In this document: piece after piece, positions 45,677 through 57,779 of the stretch | Layout of the letters: each line of letters opens with the position of its first letter | Numbering within the stretch: the first letter of the stretch is position 1 | Assembly (NCBI RefSeq): GCF_037893015.1 | Contig: NC_133663.1 | Coordinates: 220,003,753-220,067,752, forward strand | Direction: 5' to 3' | Source of the DNA: Macrotis lagotis | Lineage: Eukaryota; Chordata; Mammalia; Peramelemorphia; Peramelidae | DNA: 64,000 nt | Translations under genes and position numbers: made by a program | Notes under the pieces: model-generated | What the model was told of the DNA's origin: nothing | Seen by the model: only the letters and a program-made list of their open reading frames with translations | Database searches by the model: none

Positions 45677-46434
45677 GAACCCAGTTTAGGATAATGTGAG
45701 TAAAATATCTGGACCATGGAAGGGAATTTTTTAAAGGAATTAAATTACTTGGTGTTAATGGATAATTAGGACTGGAAATGTTTATGTATGCCTAAGGTAA
45801 AAGAGGAAGGGAGAGTGGGAGGTGGGGCTCATATGGCATCTAGTCACTAGAATGAGAAAGAAAGCCCTAGGCCATTAAGGTTTCTATGCTCCTGAAGTAC
45901 TGGCCACTTCTGCAAAGAGTAAGGTATAGGGACCAAACCCAGAAATCTAGCTACTGGGTTCAGGAAGCATAGCCCAGGGTAAGGCTACCATTAAGTGAAT
46001 GGGGCCTGTAGTTCTTAGTTGCTAGAGTGTCACAGAGAGTCTGTCCCAAGATGGTGATATCTATACTCTAAATTTTAGCATCCCGGAGCAAAGCTCAAGC
46101 TGCCTCAAAATTATGGCTGTGTATAAGAAAACCTTTATTCTTGATCCAGGAATTTTCTTTGTTTTCTGAACCATATTTCTTTTGTGTTCAGCAGGTGAGC
46201 ACAAGAGAGAAAATTCAGAAATTTTGCATTTGATTATGTCTGTATCATTCAGTTGATATTTATTACTACTAATCAAAAATAGTGAATTCTTTCCATTTTT
46301 CCCATCCTAAATAATAATAGCCTATGAAAGTAGGCAAGTGACATTTTTTGTATACTTTTAGAGTCTACCTCATTCTATATCACATTTATCCTGGAAGGAG
46401 AGGTGCTAATCATAGTATCATTAAATTTTACTTT
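45677..46434. other. Putative intron, nothing recognised
   Basis: No repeat or exon-like sequence was identified. Confidence 0.4.
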
Positions 46435-46914
46435 TCCCAAAGTCCTCAGGCTAGTGAAATTGGTGTTTCTTGTGTCATGTGACAACTGATGTTATCACTC
46501 TGAGGGTATCCTGTCAAATGTAGTCTCTCTAGGAAGGAGAACTAGGGGCAGGATGCTTCTGGTTACTTGGTCAGATTGGCTGGCTGTTCATTATGCAAAA
46601 TATCTGAATGAAAAGTTTCCTTTTTTGTTTTTCCTAGGAAGCTATCTTGTACTTGTTGAATTGGATTAAAGTCTGAAAAGTAGTCAAATGCAGATTAGAT
46701 TGAAATAAAGCACTTTGTTTAAAAATGTTTTATAGCAAAGCTATTTATATATATATATTTCCACATGTTATTTATATGAACAGTACTTTGTCCCTTCAAA
46801 TATACTGGATTTTTTCTATCTGAAACTACTTTTTGAGTACTTTCTCTGCCCTCAGTCCATGTAATCCTCACCTTCATAAGTCATTCTTCCAATCTGGCTA
46901 TCTCATAATTCTCT
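46435..46914 (+). repeat. Local direct duplication, copy A
   Basis: Runs from 'caaagtcctcaggctagtga' to 'ggctatctcataattctctg'. It matches copy B at 48368-48838 over its whole length with scattered changes and small gaps (for example an extra TA run near 46745). It is not a repeat family I know and contains no ORF. Confidence 0.85.
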
Positions 46915-48243
46915 GTTGTCTTTTCAACATCCTTGTCAATTTGCCTTTCTTGAAATACCTTGATTGATGGCAAACTCACCTATCAGTTTCAGTCCATTTC
47001 AGCTCTAATTGCTTTTGAAATCATCCCTATTTTTTAGCATCGAGTTTATTGATTGGCTCTTCATTTACTTAATAATCATCAATATACTTAACAACAGTTA
47101 TCATGTCTTCTGAAGTTATCTCTTCTCTAAACTAAATATCCCTAGGCTCTTCAATTGATACTTTAATATGTTTGGGGGTACCCTCATATTTTCTGAATGT
47201 TATTTTTTTCATTGAACCTGATTACATTAGATTACCTATATAGAAATTTATTTTTCTGATGCTGAAGGGGAATTGCTTTATAACTTACTATCTTAGAGAA
47301 TTTATAGGAACCATTCATAGACTTTCCTGTGACCTTACATGCTGTAGCCAAACTTAAATCCAATTCTTCTCACTGTGAAGATACCCTCAATGCACCAAAC
47401 CCATACTGCCTTTCTAGATAAATGTGGTGCCTTACTAAAATGTGCCAAAATCATATAGAGTCTGAATATAATCCTAAGGAGCAAAATTAGGTAGTTTTAA
47501 TATGTCATTTAAAATATATTTTTAGTTTACATAGTTCTACTTTCTTTTTCTCTTTGTTTTCTCTTTCAGCTATTTCTAGTTTCTGTTTTCTATTTCAGTT
47601 CTTCTAAATATGATCAAAATAACCAAATTCAATCATTTGGGTGGGCAAAGAAAATACTATTACACACACATACATGTATAACATTCACTTTTGAGATTTT
47701 ATTCATAAGTTTTGAATCACTTATTTCAAAATGAATATTAGACAAACTTATTTTGCACAAGATTTTATGTCCATACTGATTTATTCCATTGCCAGCATCT
47801 TATATCAAAGTGTTATTTTTAAAGTTTCTCATGAGTTAGCTTGCTATTTTTTTCCCACTTTGAACACATGGAAATATTTATTTTGAAAGAAAAACAAAAC
47901 CTTGGAACTGTGTGTTTTGCAAATAGAAGAAAAGTCTTTAAATAGCAAGAAACTTAAAGCTTTCTAATTTTTTTTTAAAAAAGCATCCACCAAAAAAGTG
48001 GAGTGTTATTTCTTTTGTTATAATTACAGACAAGGGGCTAGATTGGAACTGATGATGCTTCTCTTTTGAGCTGGGCTGAGATAATTTATTTCATGTAATA
48101 AATTCAAAATTATTTGTCAAAGTGGAGAAAGAAACATGGCGTGAAAATGTGGGCAACACAAGAATAAATTCCAACTGGTTTATGTAATAAGACATGCTTT
48201 CAGCTATGGGATTATTCTCATTTGGATGAGAATTATGCTTAGA
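46915..48243. other. Spacer between the duplicated blocks
   Basis: Single-copy-looking. 48000-48130 ('gagctgggctgagataattt', 'catgtaataaattcaaaatt') is homeodomain-site-like AT-rich sequence that could be conserved, but this is only an impression. Confidence 0.35.
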
Positions 48244-48367
48244 CTGTAGAAGTTCCCTAGTCCAGCCCTATCGTTTTACAGATGAGAAAAACAATCCCTA
48301 GTGTCACACAGGTAGTAGAATAGGTTAAGAACTGAAGGATCCAGGTCTCCTGGCTCTTAGTTTATAG
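48244..48367 (-). mobile_element. MIR-class SINE, cut by the duplication
   Basis: 'cgttttacagatgagaaaaa' and 'ctagtgtcacacaggtagta' lead to 'caggtctcctggctcttag'. It stops at the start of block B, so B may have landed in it. Confidence 0.6.
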
Positions 48368-48838
48368 TTTCCAAAGTCCTCAGGCTAGTGAAATTGATGT
48401 TTCTTGTGTCACATGACTACTGATGTTATAGCTCTGAGGGTGTCCTGTCAAATGTGGTCTCTCAAGGAAGGAGAGAGCTAGGGGCAAAATGCTTCTGGTT
48501 ACTTGATCAGATTGGCTGTTCATTATGCAAAATATCCGAATGAAAAGTTTCCTTTTTTGTTTTCCTAGGAAGTTATTTTGTACTTGTTGAATTGGATTAA
48601 AGTCTGAAAAGTAGTCAAACTCAGATTAGATTGAAATAAAGCACTTTGTTTAAAAATGTTTTATAGCAAAGCTATTTACATATATTCCCATGTGTTATTT
48701 ATATGACAAATACTTTGTCCCTTCAAATACACTGGATTTTTTCTATCTGAAACTACTATTTGAGTACTTTCTCTGCCCTCAGTCCATGTAATCCTCACCT
48801 TCATAAATCATTCTTCCAATCTGGCTATCTCATAGTTC
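48368..48838 (+). repeat. Local direct duplication, copy B
   Basis: Second block in the same orientation, about 1.93 kb downstream of copy A. It lacks the longer TA run of copy A and a 4-bp GGCT step of 'ggctggctg'. Both blocks carry 'ttgaaataaagcactttg', an AATAAA in a non-genic setting. Confidence 0.85.
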
Positions 48839-48884
48839 TTTGAACCTTTCTATGTACTTATACTATACTAACATATATTTATAT

Positions 48885-49010
48885 TAACCTTATTTTATCT
48901 CCCCTGCTAGATAAGAATGTGAGGGTAGGGACTGCACCTCACTCACTTTACTATCCCCTAATAGGTCATACAGTACTATGTTTAATAATTGCTTGTGGTA
49001 TTTTATTAAG
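48885..49010 (+). mobile_element. L2-like LINE 3' end
   Basis: 'gagggtagggactgcacctc' and 'tttaataattgcttgtggta' resemble the L2 tail. Confidence 0.45.
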
Positions 49011-49694
49011 TTAATTTGAAAGAAGGGAAAAGTCCTTATAATAGTTTGCTATCTGTACTGCAGGCAGAACAGGAGATATGGGTTGAATTCTTCTCTTTTC
49101 TTTACTTCTTAATCTTCCTAAAACTCAGTCCATTTCTAAACATCCACATGAAGAAAAGGTAGGGGAATGGAGGGGAGGGTGGAGAAGAGGGGAGAAAGGA
49201 GAGGAGGGGAATAGGAAATCTGGAAGGAGGACAAAAGTGGAAGATGTATATCTCTTTATTTCATCCCCAACTTCTACCCACTAGGAATATGGTTTCTAGT
49301 AAAATTTCATTTCAGCAAAAAAAAGTTGCATACAATGATTTTCACAATTAAAGGATGTATAAATGTATACAGCATTAAACAATTAGAAACTCAGAAATAT
49401 CCCAGGGAAGGAGGTCATTTCTTCAGACTCTTTTCCCAGGGAAGGGCTCAGGATGTGTAATACCTCTTCTTTATCAGACTCCTCAAAAGAGTTTGTTCTG
49501 ATGGTACATATGACCCCAATACAGGACTCTGATTCATTCACAAAGTAAGCCATCCTTTTAATCATTATCCCAGTTCATTCATGTGTTCATACTCCAGTTA
49601 AAACTCACCACAGTGCTCACCTTTGTCTACTTAAAATAAGGATCTCTCCATTGGGGGGGGGGGCGCCTCGATGTGGTTAACTATAGACCAAGCT
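49011..49694. other. Unrecognised; one purine run, one G-run
   Basis: 49155-49225 is GGGGA-rich. 49654-49664 is a G-run followed by the odd CpG-rich 'gcgcctcgatg'. Confidence 0.4.
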
Positions 49695-49850
49695 TAAATG
49701 TCTCATGGGATTGTCGATCTAGAGCCAGAAGCTGCATCAGAGGTCGTCTAGGTCACCTATTTCAATTGTAGATGAGGAAACTGAGACCCAGGGAGGAGGT
49801 TAAGAGACTTTTCCAATATCACAGAGTTGTGTCAGGAATAGGAGAGTTAG
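49695..49850 (-). mobile_element. MIR-class SINE
   Basis: 'tagatgaggaaactgagacc' then 'cttttccaatatcacagagt'. This is one of the better preserved plain MIR cores here. Confidence 0.6.
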
Positions 49851-50159
49851 AGAAATATACGGGTAATCTAGCTTCCCTCCCCCTTTGTCACAGCAACTGG
49901 TGGTGTGCTTCACAGCAATTTCCCCCATCTCTCTTTCTCCTCCCTAATCCAAAATGTTCTTAAATTTTGACTAATTGCATCTTTAAGTCTTCTGTTGGTG
50001 GAAGAATTCTAGGACAGTTGGATCAGGTTCACAGATTCTCTATTCCATTACTTGTTCTATTTATTAATGACCTCAGATTTCTCTTGTGTATATGTTTAAA
50101 TGTATGCATGTATGAATATGAGTGTACGTGTATATGCATACATAAGTACAGATAAGTTT

Positions 50160-50396
50160 GGAGCAGCTAGGTGATGCAGTGTATAGAGTGCTGAGCCTGG
50201 AGTCAGTAATACTCATTTTTTCTGAGTTCAAATCTGACTTCAGACACTTACTAGCTGTGTGACCCTGGTCAAGTCACTTCACCCTGATTGCCTCAGTTTC
50301 CTCATCTGTAAAATGAACTGGGGAAGAAAATGGCAAACCACTCCATTATCATGACCAAAAGGGGTGATGAAGAGTCAGATGTGATTGGACAACATG
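50160..50396 (+). mobile_element. SINE with RTE-like tail
   Basis: Nearly complete: 'gagcagctaggtgatgcagt', 'cttactagctgtgtgaccct', 'gcctcagtttcctcatctgt', 'ggcaaaccactccattatca', 'gaagagtcagatgtgattgg'. Confidence 0.9.
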
Positions 50397-51182
50397 TGTA
50401 TGTATGTATGTGTTTACATTGAATAAACATGTACATATATTTTATATATGCATATACATATACAATTTTTTTTCATATTAACACCCCCATTTGAATGGGA
50501 ACCCCTTGAGAAGAGAAATTACCTTTGCATTTCTTAGCATGCTAAGGAGCATAGGAGGTGTTTAGAAACTGCTTTTTCACTGACTACAGGGAAGAAGAAA
50601 TAGAAGATTGCAGATTTCTATGTGCCAGACCCACTTTTTCCAAGTTCTTGCTTACAATGATCCACAATGTCTGTTTTCCCTACATTTTGATTTTCATAAG
50701 GAGAGCTGGGATCCATTCCCTGGCACTCTGCCCTGTTTTCCCCCATAAAGTCAGCATCATCATCTCAGGTTCCCCTTCAGTATGGGCTACCCACCTGACT
50801 AAACGTGAGGACTCTGAAAGGGAATTTTTCATTTTTCTATTGTTTGTTTGGAGGCCCTTGGAGATTTCAAGAATAGGGAGGGAGCATATTCTGCTTTTGT
50901 CCTCAGTCGGGCTGGTCTTCAGGAAATATCTAAATGTCAAACAAACCAGAGTATATAGCTAAATAGTTACTTAGCTGTGAATTCAAATAGAAGTCAGCCT
51001 CTTTTATGGACCAAAGAGCTGCCTATCAGTGATCTAGGTGAATGAAATTCCATGGAGAACCTTGCATTGCCTTAAAGTTTTGAACCTTTGGTTAAAATTA
51101 AAACATTCATTGTAAAGCTAACATGTATGTTTTATTCACATCTTTATGGAAAAGAATTTAGCAGATCTTTTTCCTGACATGT
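50397..51182. other. Putative intron, nothing recognised
   Basis: TATG/TA steps at 50397-50465. The 134-codon plus ORF at 50558-50962 shows no family motif and I do not call it a gene. Confidence 0.4.
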
Positions 51183-51336
51183 TTTTTTTTTAAGTTTTTG
51201 CAAGGCAATGGGGTTAAGTGGCTTGCCCAAGGCCACAGGGCTAGGTAATTATTAAGTGTCTGAGGTCGGATTTGAACTCAGGTACTCCTGACTCCAAGGC
51301 CAGTGCTCTATCCACTGCACCACCTAGCCACCCCTG
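51183..51336 (-). mobile_element. SINE1-type
   Basis: Clean antisense copy, 'tttttgcaaggcaatggggt' to 'caccacctagccacccc'. The flanks 'ctgacatgtttt' and 'ctgacttatgtttt' suggest a target duplication. Confidence 0.92.
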
Positions 51337-51499
51337 ACTTATGTTTTTGCTGTATTTTTTTCCAAGAATAGAACATGAGGGGTCTGGACTCCTGAAAATA
51401 ATGGGAAATGGTGATTTTTTTTGTATAGAAATGACCAGGAAAGGTATAAAACTAAATTTTATCTACTTCATGTTTTGCCAAGTCATCTCCAGTCTTTGC

Positions 51500-51780
51500 T
51501 AAAGAGCAGCATAGAAAGGTGGAGAGATCACTGACTTTGGAATCAAAAAGCATAGATTAGAATCTTGGTGCTAGCTAACATTTATATGATATTAGGCAAG
51601 TCTCTTTTTTAACTTGGAAGTAAGAGGACATGGATTCGTATTCAGCTCTGACACAACCTGTATGACCTTTGTCAATTTAGTCAACATCTCTGGGGCTCCT
51701 TTTACTCATCTGTCAAATGGGGGGATTAGACACAGAACTCACTGTGACCCCTTCTAGCTCTAAATTTTATTGTCTTAAAA
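51500..51780 (+). mobile_element. Two MIR-class SINEs
   Basis: A truncated one (51505-51605, 'gagatcactgactttggaat') is followed by a fuller one ('acaacctgtatgacctttgt', 'ccttctagctctaaatttta'). Confidence 0.6.
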
Positions 51781-51999
51781 GTCCCAATTAAACTTCTTTT
51801 TCAAACGAATTCTTTTAACCTTGTTTTCTTCTGTCTTTGTTTCAAAAGACCTGGAATTTTAAGACTGGCATTTAGATAAACATAAAATTAATCTTTTTTT
51901 TTTTAACATTTAAAATGCAAGCTGAATTATATGTGACTTTAGACTAGTCACTTATATTCTCTGGGTTGATTAGTGATCTCTAAGATTTTCTTCAGGTTT

Positions 52000-52292
52000 T
52001 TGGTATACTCTTTCTCCCTTCCTTTCTCTGTTCTTTTGCCTTCTCTTCTTTCCTCCTTCCTTCCTTTCTTTCCTTCTTTCTTTCAATCTTTCTTTCTTCC
52101 TTCCTCCTCTCATTTTCCTTTTTCTTTTCCTCTTCCTCCATTTCTTTCTTTCTGCTTTTCTTTCTCTCTTTCTGTCTTTCTATCTTTCTATCTTCTTTCC
52201 CTTTCTCCTTCTTTCTTTCCCCCCTTTTCACTCCTTCTTCCTCTCTCCCTCCCTTTCCTCTTGCTCTTTTCCTTTCTTTCCTTCAAAATTAC
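52000..52292. repeat. Polypyrimidine tract of ~290 bp
   Basis: Almost only C and T on the plus strand, with TTTC, TTCC and TCTT units and few interruptions. ORFs on both strands here are composition artefacts (Ser/Phe/Pro or Lys/Glu/Arg only). Confidence 0.95.
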
Positions 52293-52393
52293 TAGATCAT
52301 CAACATAATAATTTCTCTTCATAGGAAATTTTGGTTTTGATTTGATTTGAGATCCAATAAAAGCCCTGGTGAGAGGGATCATGATATAGTATA

Positions 52394-52514
52394 GGGGTTC
52401 TTAACCTGGGGTCTTCTAATAATTATTTGCTAACATTATTCTGAGAAAGGTTCTATAACCTTCACCAAACTGTGAAAGGGGTTCATGACACCAAAAACAT
52501 TAAGAATCTCTGAA
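52394..52514 (+). mobile_element. hAT-like element, internally deleted
   Basis: The left end 'ggggttcttaacctggggtc' and right end 'acattaagaatctctg' are inverted matches. 'aaaggggttcatgacaccaa' lies inside. It shares ends with the 42.05 kb element but is shorter. Confidence 0.6.
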
Positions 52515-52574
52515 GCAAAGGCCAAAGAACCAGCCTCAGGCAGGAAGACCCAAACTAAGCCTTTGACACATATT

Positions 52575-52748
52575 GTGTTGCTTTTGCTGTTCAGTTATTT
52601 TTCAGTCATATACAACATATACAACAGTAACTGAGGTCTATGAGATCAAGTGAATTTCCCACATACTATTAATAAGTGCATGAGTCAGAATTTGAACAGC
52701 TCTTCAAAATTTAGCTTCAACACTCTAATCTTTTTGCCATGCTACCTA
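52575..52748 (-). mobile_element. SINE, RTE-like tail, strongly decayed
   Basis: 'gctgttcagttatttttcag' at the tail, 'gtgcatgagtcagaatttga' in the core and 'ctttttgccatgctacc' at the head. Confidence 0.5.
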
Positions 52749-54332
52749 TAGTAATGAAAAGTAGATGGTGAAATGTTCCAATTGTTCGATGCATTTGTAT
52801 CATGGAGTTGTGATCAAGTTCCCTTCCAGCTCTCTCAAAATCTATTTTTTTCTAAAGTGAACCTAACAATCAACTTATTTAACCCAATGCAGGGTTAATG
52901 ACTGTTCATATCTCCATTCTTCTCAATCAACATTTTATCCTAACTTCCCTGGAAGCATGAGAAAAAATGTAGTTTGGGAGCTGGAGGCTGAAGAATATTT
53001 GTAAATCCGTGCTTTGTTTGAGCTAATAGTGTTTTGTATCTGTGAACATCAAGTGTTTGAGGTAAGTGTACTATGGTCAAATGATTTTGACTCTCTCATT
53101 TGACAGTTACACAAAGCATAGTATTATGCAAGGGATACCTTTTTCAATTCTTAGCTATAGGAAAAACTATTTATTCAGAGCAATCTTAAGCAGATTGAAA
53201 TAAACTGAATCTAAATCAAAGACTACAACTAATTGTACCCTGTTATTGAAGCCACAGATATTTTTATTTTTTCTTTAATTGAAAATTTAACTTTTAAAAC
53301 ACATCATGCTTGCATCATGCATACACCCCCAGCAATGTTGCACAAAATCTAATGTTCTAGTCCAAACCAGAATTGAAAACAGAGTGAAAACTATCAAAGG
53401 AAGATGAGGGGTCTTCTTCAAAGGAATAATGTCCACATTCTTTGATATTGTAGAAACAATATTGTTTTGTTTGCAAAAACAAATAGTTAAAATAGCTTCT
53501 AATTGACTGGGATGACCTTCTCTTCTCCCTGGTTCCCATCCTGAGCCCAACCTCTTGGTCTTGGCAGCCAAGGCCTCATACTAATGTCCTGGGAAGTGTG
53601 TGTGTGTGGGGGCTGCTGTCTTTAACTGAGTCTGCTTCTTTTAGGTATATTTTTGGTACTAACTTAGGGTGTAAAAATTGTAGACAAATCTGTATTAACT
53701 AAATGAACTAATTTGACCTAAAATGATGCTCATCTCTGGGCCAGAACTGAGCCAGTGTATCAGTGAGGGTGCAAGACCCTGGTTTTCACCCATATGGGTC
53801 TCAAAGTTCAGTTTTTAAAAGCTCCAGGACTTTCAGATATCAATAATTCATAAAATAGATATTTATCAGGGTCATGGTAAGCCTTTGCAACTTTTTTACA
53901 ATATAAAAATAGTCAAAATGTGTCTATTTGCACTTGATATTGGTATTGCTGAAAAAGAATTGACTTCTTCTGTGAAGGGCTGTCTGTGCACATAGCAGGT
54001 ACTCAAAAAAGGCTTGACTTGTGCGCCTGACTGAACTTCTGTATAGTTCAGGACCTGATTCCAACAGACCCAGTCTTATTTTTTCTGGGAGTTGGGCACA
54101 AATCTTGTTCAGCCTGGGATGGAATATTTTTTTCTTAGCTGTTGAGGTTGTGAGTTACCAGAAGTACTTTTTGAGTGCTTTGGGAGCCTCATAAAATCAT
54201 TGAGGTGGCAGATACAGGATAGTTTTTCATGAGTCAAGGACAGATTTTTCATTATTGTTTTGTTTTGCTTTTTTTTTACCTCAAGTATTTATTGTGTTTG
54301 ATTGTTTCCTAGATTGAAAGATTATATCTTGG
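52749..54332. other. Putative intron, nothing recognised
   Basis: No repeat family over 1.5 kb. Overlapping minus ORFs at 53287-53571 lack splice-site context or a family match. Confidence 0.4.
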
Positions 54333-54474
54333 TAAAGGGGTGGCTAGGTTGCGCAGTGTATAGAGTACCGGTCCTGGAATCAGGAGTATATGAGTTCAAA
54401 TCCGGCCTCAGACACTTAATAATTACCTGACTGTATGGCCTTGGGTAAGCCACTTAACCCCCCCCCCCCAAAAA
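54333..54474 (+). mobile_element. SINE1-type
   Basis: 'ggggtggctaggttgcgcag' to 'gtaagccacttaacccc', ending in a poly-C run of about 12 where the consensus reads 'ccccattgcc'. C-slippage is likely. Confidence 0.9.
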
Positions 54475-55137
54475 GATTACAAAGTTAATAAAAAATAGAC
54501 CTCCATTCAAATCAAGGCCTTCTAACTCCAAAGGCAAGTCTCATCCTGTCTCTAGTTTTATGCTGTGGTTCTTAACACATATTCTAGGTTTATATGAAAT
54601 AGAATAATTGAATGGTGTAAGAAAACGTATAAGAAAAAAATTATTTTAAAGAGATGGATTGGAAAAAATAATAATGTCCTTTGGAACTAAAAGGAAAAAT
54701 CTAGACTCTAAGTTACAACATGAGAAATACTGTAGAAGAGAAAACCAGGAACTTTCTATTATACCTGAAAAGTGAATGAAAGAAAAACCATTACTGGAAA
54801 GACAACTTGTAGAACAAAGGCTTAACTCAGCACTATAGGTGAAAGTATGATTCATTACAACCATAATGGAAAGTCCTTTAGGACTATGTCCAAATGTCAC
54901 TAAACTGTGACTCTTTGACCCAGGGATATCAGTGCTGTGTATACTCCAAAATGGATCTAAAAAAGAAGGAAACCACTATGTGTACAATAATATTTTTAAT
55001 ATAGTGCCTAGCACATTGTAACATAGCAGCAGTTTTTGGTTTAAAAGACATGGAAACAAAGCAATTGCTTACTGATTGAGGAATTGATGAGCAACTTATA
55101 ATATGTGAATGTTTTGTAATATTATTGTTCTATAAGA

Positions 55138-55395
55138 CATTGTTTATTGTTCAGTCATTTTTCAGTTGTGTTCAACTTTTTTGTTACCCCATTTGGGATT
55201 TTCTTGGCAAAAATATTGGCGTGAATTTCCATTTCTTTTCTCCAGTTCATTTTATAGATGTGAAAACTGAGGCAAACCGAGTTAAGTGACTTGCTTAGGT
55301 CACACAGTCAGTATCTGAGGCCAGATTTGAATTCATGTATATGAGCCTTCCTGGCCTGATGCTCTATCCATTAACACCCAGCTACCTTTGTTATA
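55138..55395 (-). mobile_element. SINE with RTE-like tail, nested in L1
   Basis: 'attgttcagtcatttttcag' and 'gggattttcttggcaaaaat' open it; 'gcttaggtcacacagtcagt' and 'acacccagctacct' close it. Confidence 0.82.
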
Positions 55396-55673
55396 AAAAA
55401 ATTACAAAAAAAAGGATTAGTTCAGAGATATCTGGGAAAATAAGTATGCAGAGTGAAATAAGTCAAACAAGAACTATTTATTTACTGACCACAACATTAT
55501 AAAGAAAAACAACTTTGAAAGACTTCAGAACACAACATATTGACCAATCCCAACTCCAAAAAAGCTAAGGATGAGGCATGCCATCCACCTCTGGGGGCAG
55601 GAAGAGATGACAGACTACAGGTGCAAAATGAAATGTCCATTTCTACATATGACTATTAAAACATTCTGTTTAT

Positions 55674-55832
55674 CCTTTTTTCTTTTAGGTTTTTTTTCCA
55701 AGGCAAATGGGGTTAAGTGGCTTGCCTAAGGTCACACAACTAGCCAATTATTAATCTAAGGCTGGATTTGAACTCTGGTACTCCTGAATCCAGGGCCGGT
55801 GCTCTATTCACTGCACCACCTAGCCGCCCCCA
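55674..55832 (-). mobile_element. SINE1-type, nested in L1
   Basis: Antisense copy ending 'gcaccacctagccgccc'. 'cattctgtttat' stands before it and again right after it, a 12-bp target duplication within the L1 3' UTR. Confidence 0.9.
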
Positions 55833-56479
55833 TTCTGTTTATTCTTGACCATGTTTTTGTTACCAAAACGAATTTTTATGTGGATTTGGTTGGGGGAAGG
55901 GAAAGAAGAGGAGGAGTCCTGGTAGTCTTGTCAAGAAGGAAAAAAAGGAAAGATTTGAAAACAAAATAAAATTATTTAAAAAAAAAAACAGTGAGAAGTC
56001 CAGAGGACAATTCAGGGGAAGATATAGACAAATGGGGCAATGTTGGTTTCACTATTTTAAATTCAATGTATATGAAAAGGAACAAACTATGTGTAGTAGG
56101 AAAAAATTGCTTCTCCAAAAATTAGTTTTCAAAGTTTGCTTACAGTCCATCCAGTTGTATTGTTCATACTCTCTAGTTTCTAAGGTGCTTCACATATATT
56201 ATACTGGAGTCTAACTGAATGATGACATACCCATTTTATTAACAGGAAATTTAAAAAAAGAACTGAAAAAAAAGCTGCATACAAAGTTCCTCTGCAAACT
56301 TTTTCCTAATCTTCTTTGCCAATTTTCTTCTGTTTTTGTGCTCTCTTCTCATAGGGACATGTATTCTCTCCCTACTCCCAGTGATCAAAATTTGCTCTTG
56401 GAAAAGGTTCTGATACATAGTAAATGATCAATAAATACTTGCTGAATCAAAATTATCATTTAAACCAAAGAACTATGTC

Positions 56480-56645
56480 TTCTAGAGGGTAGTGTAATGG
56501 AAAGTTCACTATACTTTCAAAAAATCTGGAACTTGGTTACAGCCCAGATCTGACTGAGGTAAGTCAACTTACCTCTCTGACCTCCAAAATAAGGCTGCTG
56601 AATCAATTAATGTCTAAGATCCTGTTAGAATCCAACGTTCTGATT
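56480..56645 (+). mobile_element. MIR-class SINE, diverged
   Basis: 'tagagggtagtgtaatggaa' then 'tgactgaggtaagtcaactt' and 'gatcctgttagaatccaacg'. Confidence 0.45.
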
Positions 56646-57779
56646 TCTTTTTGTACTTTAAGTCAATGAATGAACTTCAAGAATGAATCACTTTGTACCC
56701 TATTAAAGGAATTTCAGCCCTCTACAAATAAGTGGGGGAAGATTTTGAGATAGAAAGAGATCTTTCCAGAAATCACATCATGTACATGTAGATAGAGTGA
56801 TTTTTGTCAATGCCAAAATTAACTCTCGATTAAGGCACTCTACCATGACAGAAGCAGTCTCTTAAAAGATGAATCTTCCCTGTTTAAAACTGGGATGTGA
56901 TTACTTTGAAGCTTTGTAAGAAAATGAAAAGGACTCATGGCTATGATTGGGCTGTAGATGCCAGACATGATTTCAGACATTATTTGGTAGGTAGCCTAAC
57001 AGACCTGAACCGGATTTTCCATACTCCCCACCCAGGGAAACAAAAGGAGTCAATGTATTATTTGGAGCACAAGAGTGTGCAGCCTAATTAAATTATTGCT
57101 GACCATGTGGGTCATAGAGAGTCAACTGTATAAGAGTCAGACACCAAAGAACAAGAGAACAATTATGATAAATAGAAATGTGCAGGTTTTCTCTCTGTTT
57201 TCAATTTAGGCAGTTTTTTTTGTTTATCTGCTTTAATTTCCTCTATGAAATTTGATTGTGTGCCTCTAACTACCTTTTCCATTGCTCACTAACATGCTTT
57301 AATTCTTCTACTCTATGGGAAATGTTTATGTGTTTATTAATTACTATATATACTCTGTGGGGGGGTTGACTTCTAAAATGAATTTTCATTTCTTGTAACT
57401 TCCATTTATCTGTAACAAAGACATAATAATATGCACTGGTGACTATGACATCTACTAAAGAACTTACTATAAGTAAGAAAGTACATTCAAATCCTCTTGT
57501 ATATTCTGAAGCAGGGAGGTCAAGGACATCTCCATCAGACATCTCTGAAAGCAGATTCACAAAGTCATGGATACTGCATAAGCAATCACTGGCCAGTCTC
57601 GTCATTTTGCAGGTCTGATGCCATCTAATCTTCCCAACCTCACTTTTGCTTGTTCCCTCTCCATATTATATATTCCAGACAACCTAGATAACCTACCACC
57701 TTCTAAACACGATTTTCATTCTCTCACTTCTGCATTCTACTCAAACTGTTGCCATTTTACCCATCCTTTAAGGTCCAGC
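56646..57779. other. Putative intron, nothing recognised
   Basis: The 111-codon minus ORF at 57270-57605 looks like chance; no domain was seen. Confidence 0.4.

Larger units (their letters stand above)
54895..55990 (+). mobile_element. L1 3' end with two nested SINEs
   Basis: 'ggatatcagtgctgtgtata' and 'gtgtacaataatatttttaa' are the decayed end of ORF2. 'tgccatccacctctgggggc' and 'gggggaagggaaagaagagg' form the 3' UTR, and an A-rich tail ends near 55990. SINEs at 55138-55395 and 55674-55832 interrupt it, and the L1 resumes in register after each. Confidence 0.7.

Noticed and set aside
46435..48838. Duplicated blocks as an LTR pair of an endogenous retrovirus
   Set aside because: No TG...CA ends, no primer-binding site after block A, a MIR SINE instead of a polypurine tract before block B, and no gag or pol similarity between them.
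50558..50962. 134-codon plus ORF
   Set aside because: No recognisable motif, no splice-site context and no codon bias visible by eye.
51973..52382. Ser/Phe/Pro-rich plus ORF and Lys/Glu/Arg-rich minus ORFs
   Set aside because: They translate the polypyrimidine tract and have no complex sequence of their own.
57270..57605. 111-codon minus ORF with a hydrophobic stretch
   Set aside because: A single chance-length ORF with no family resemblance; not flanked by clear splice sites.
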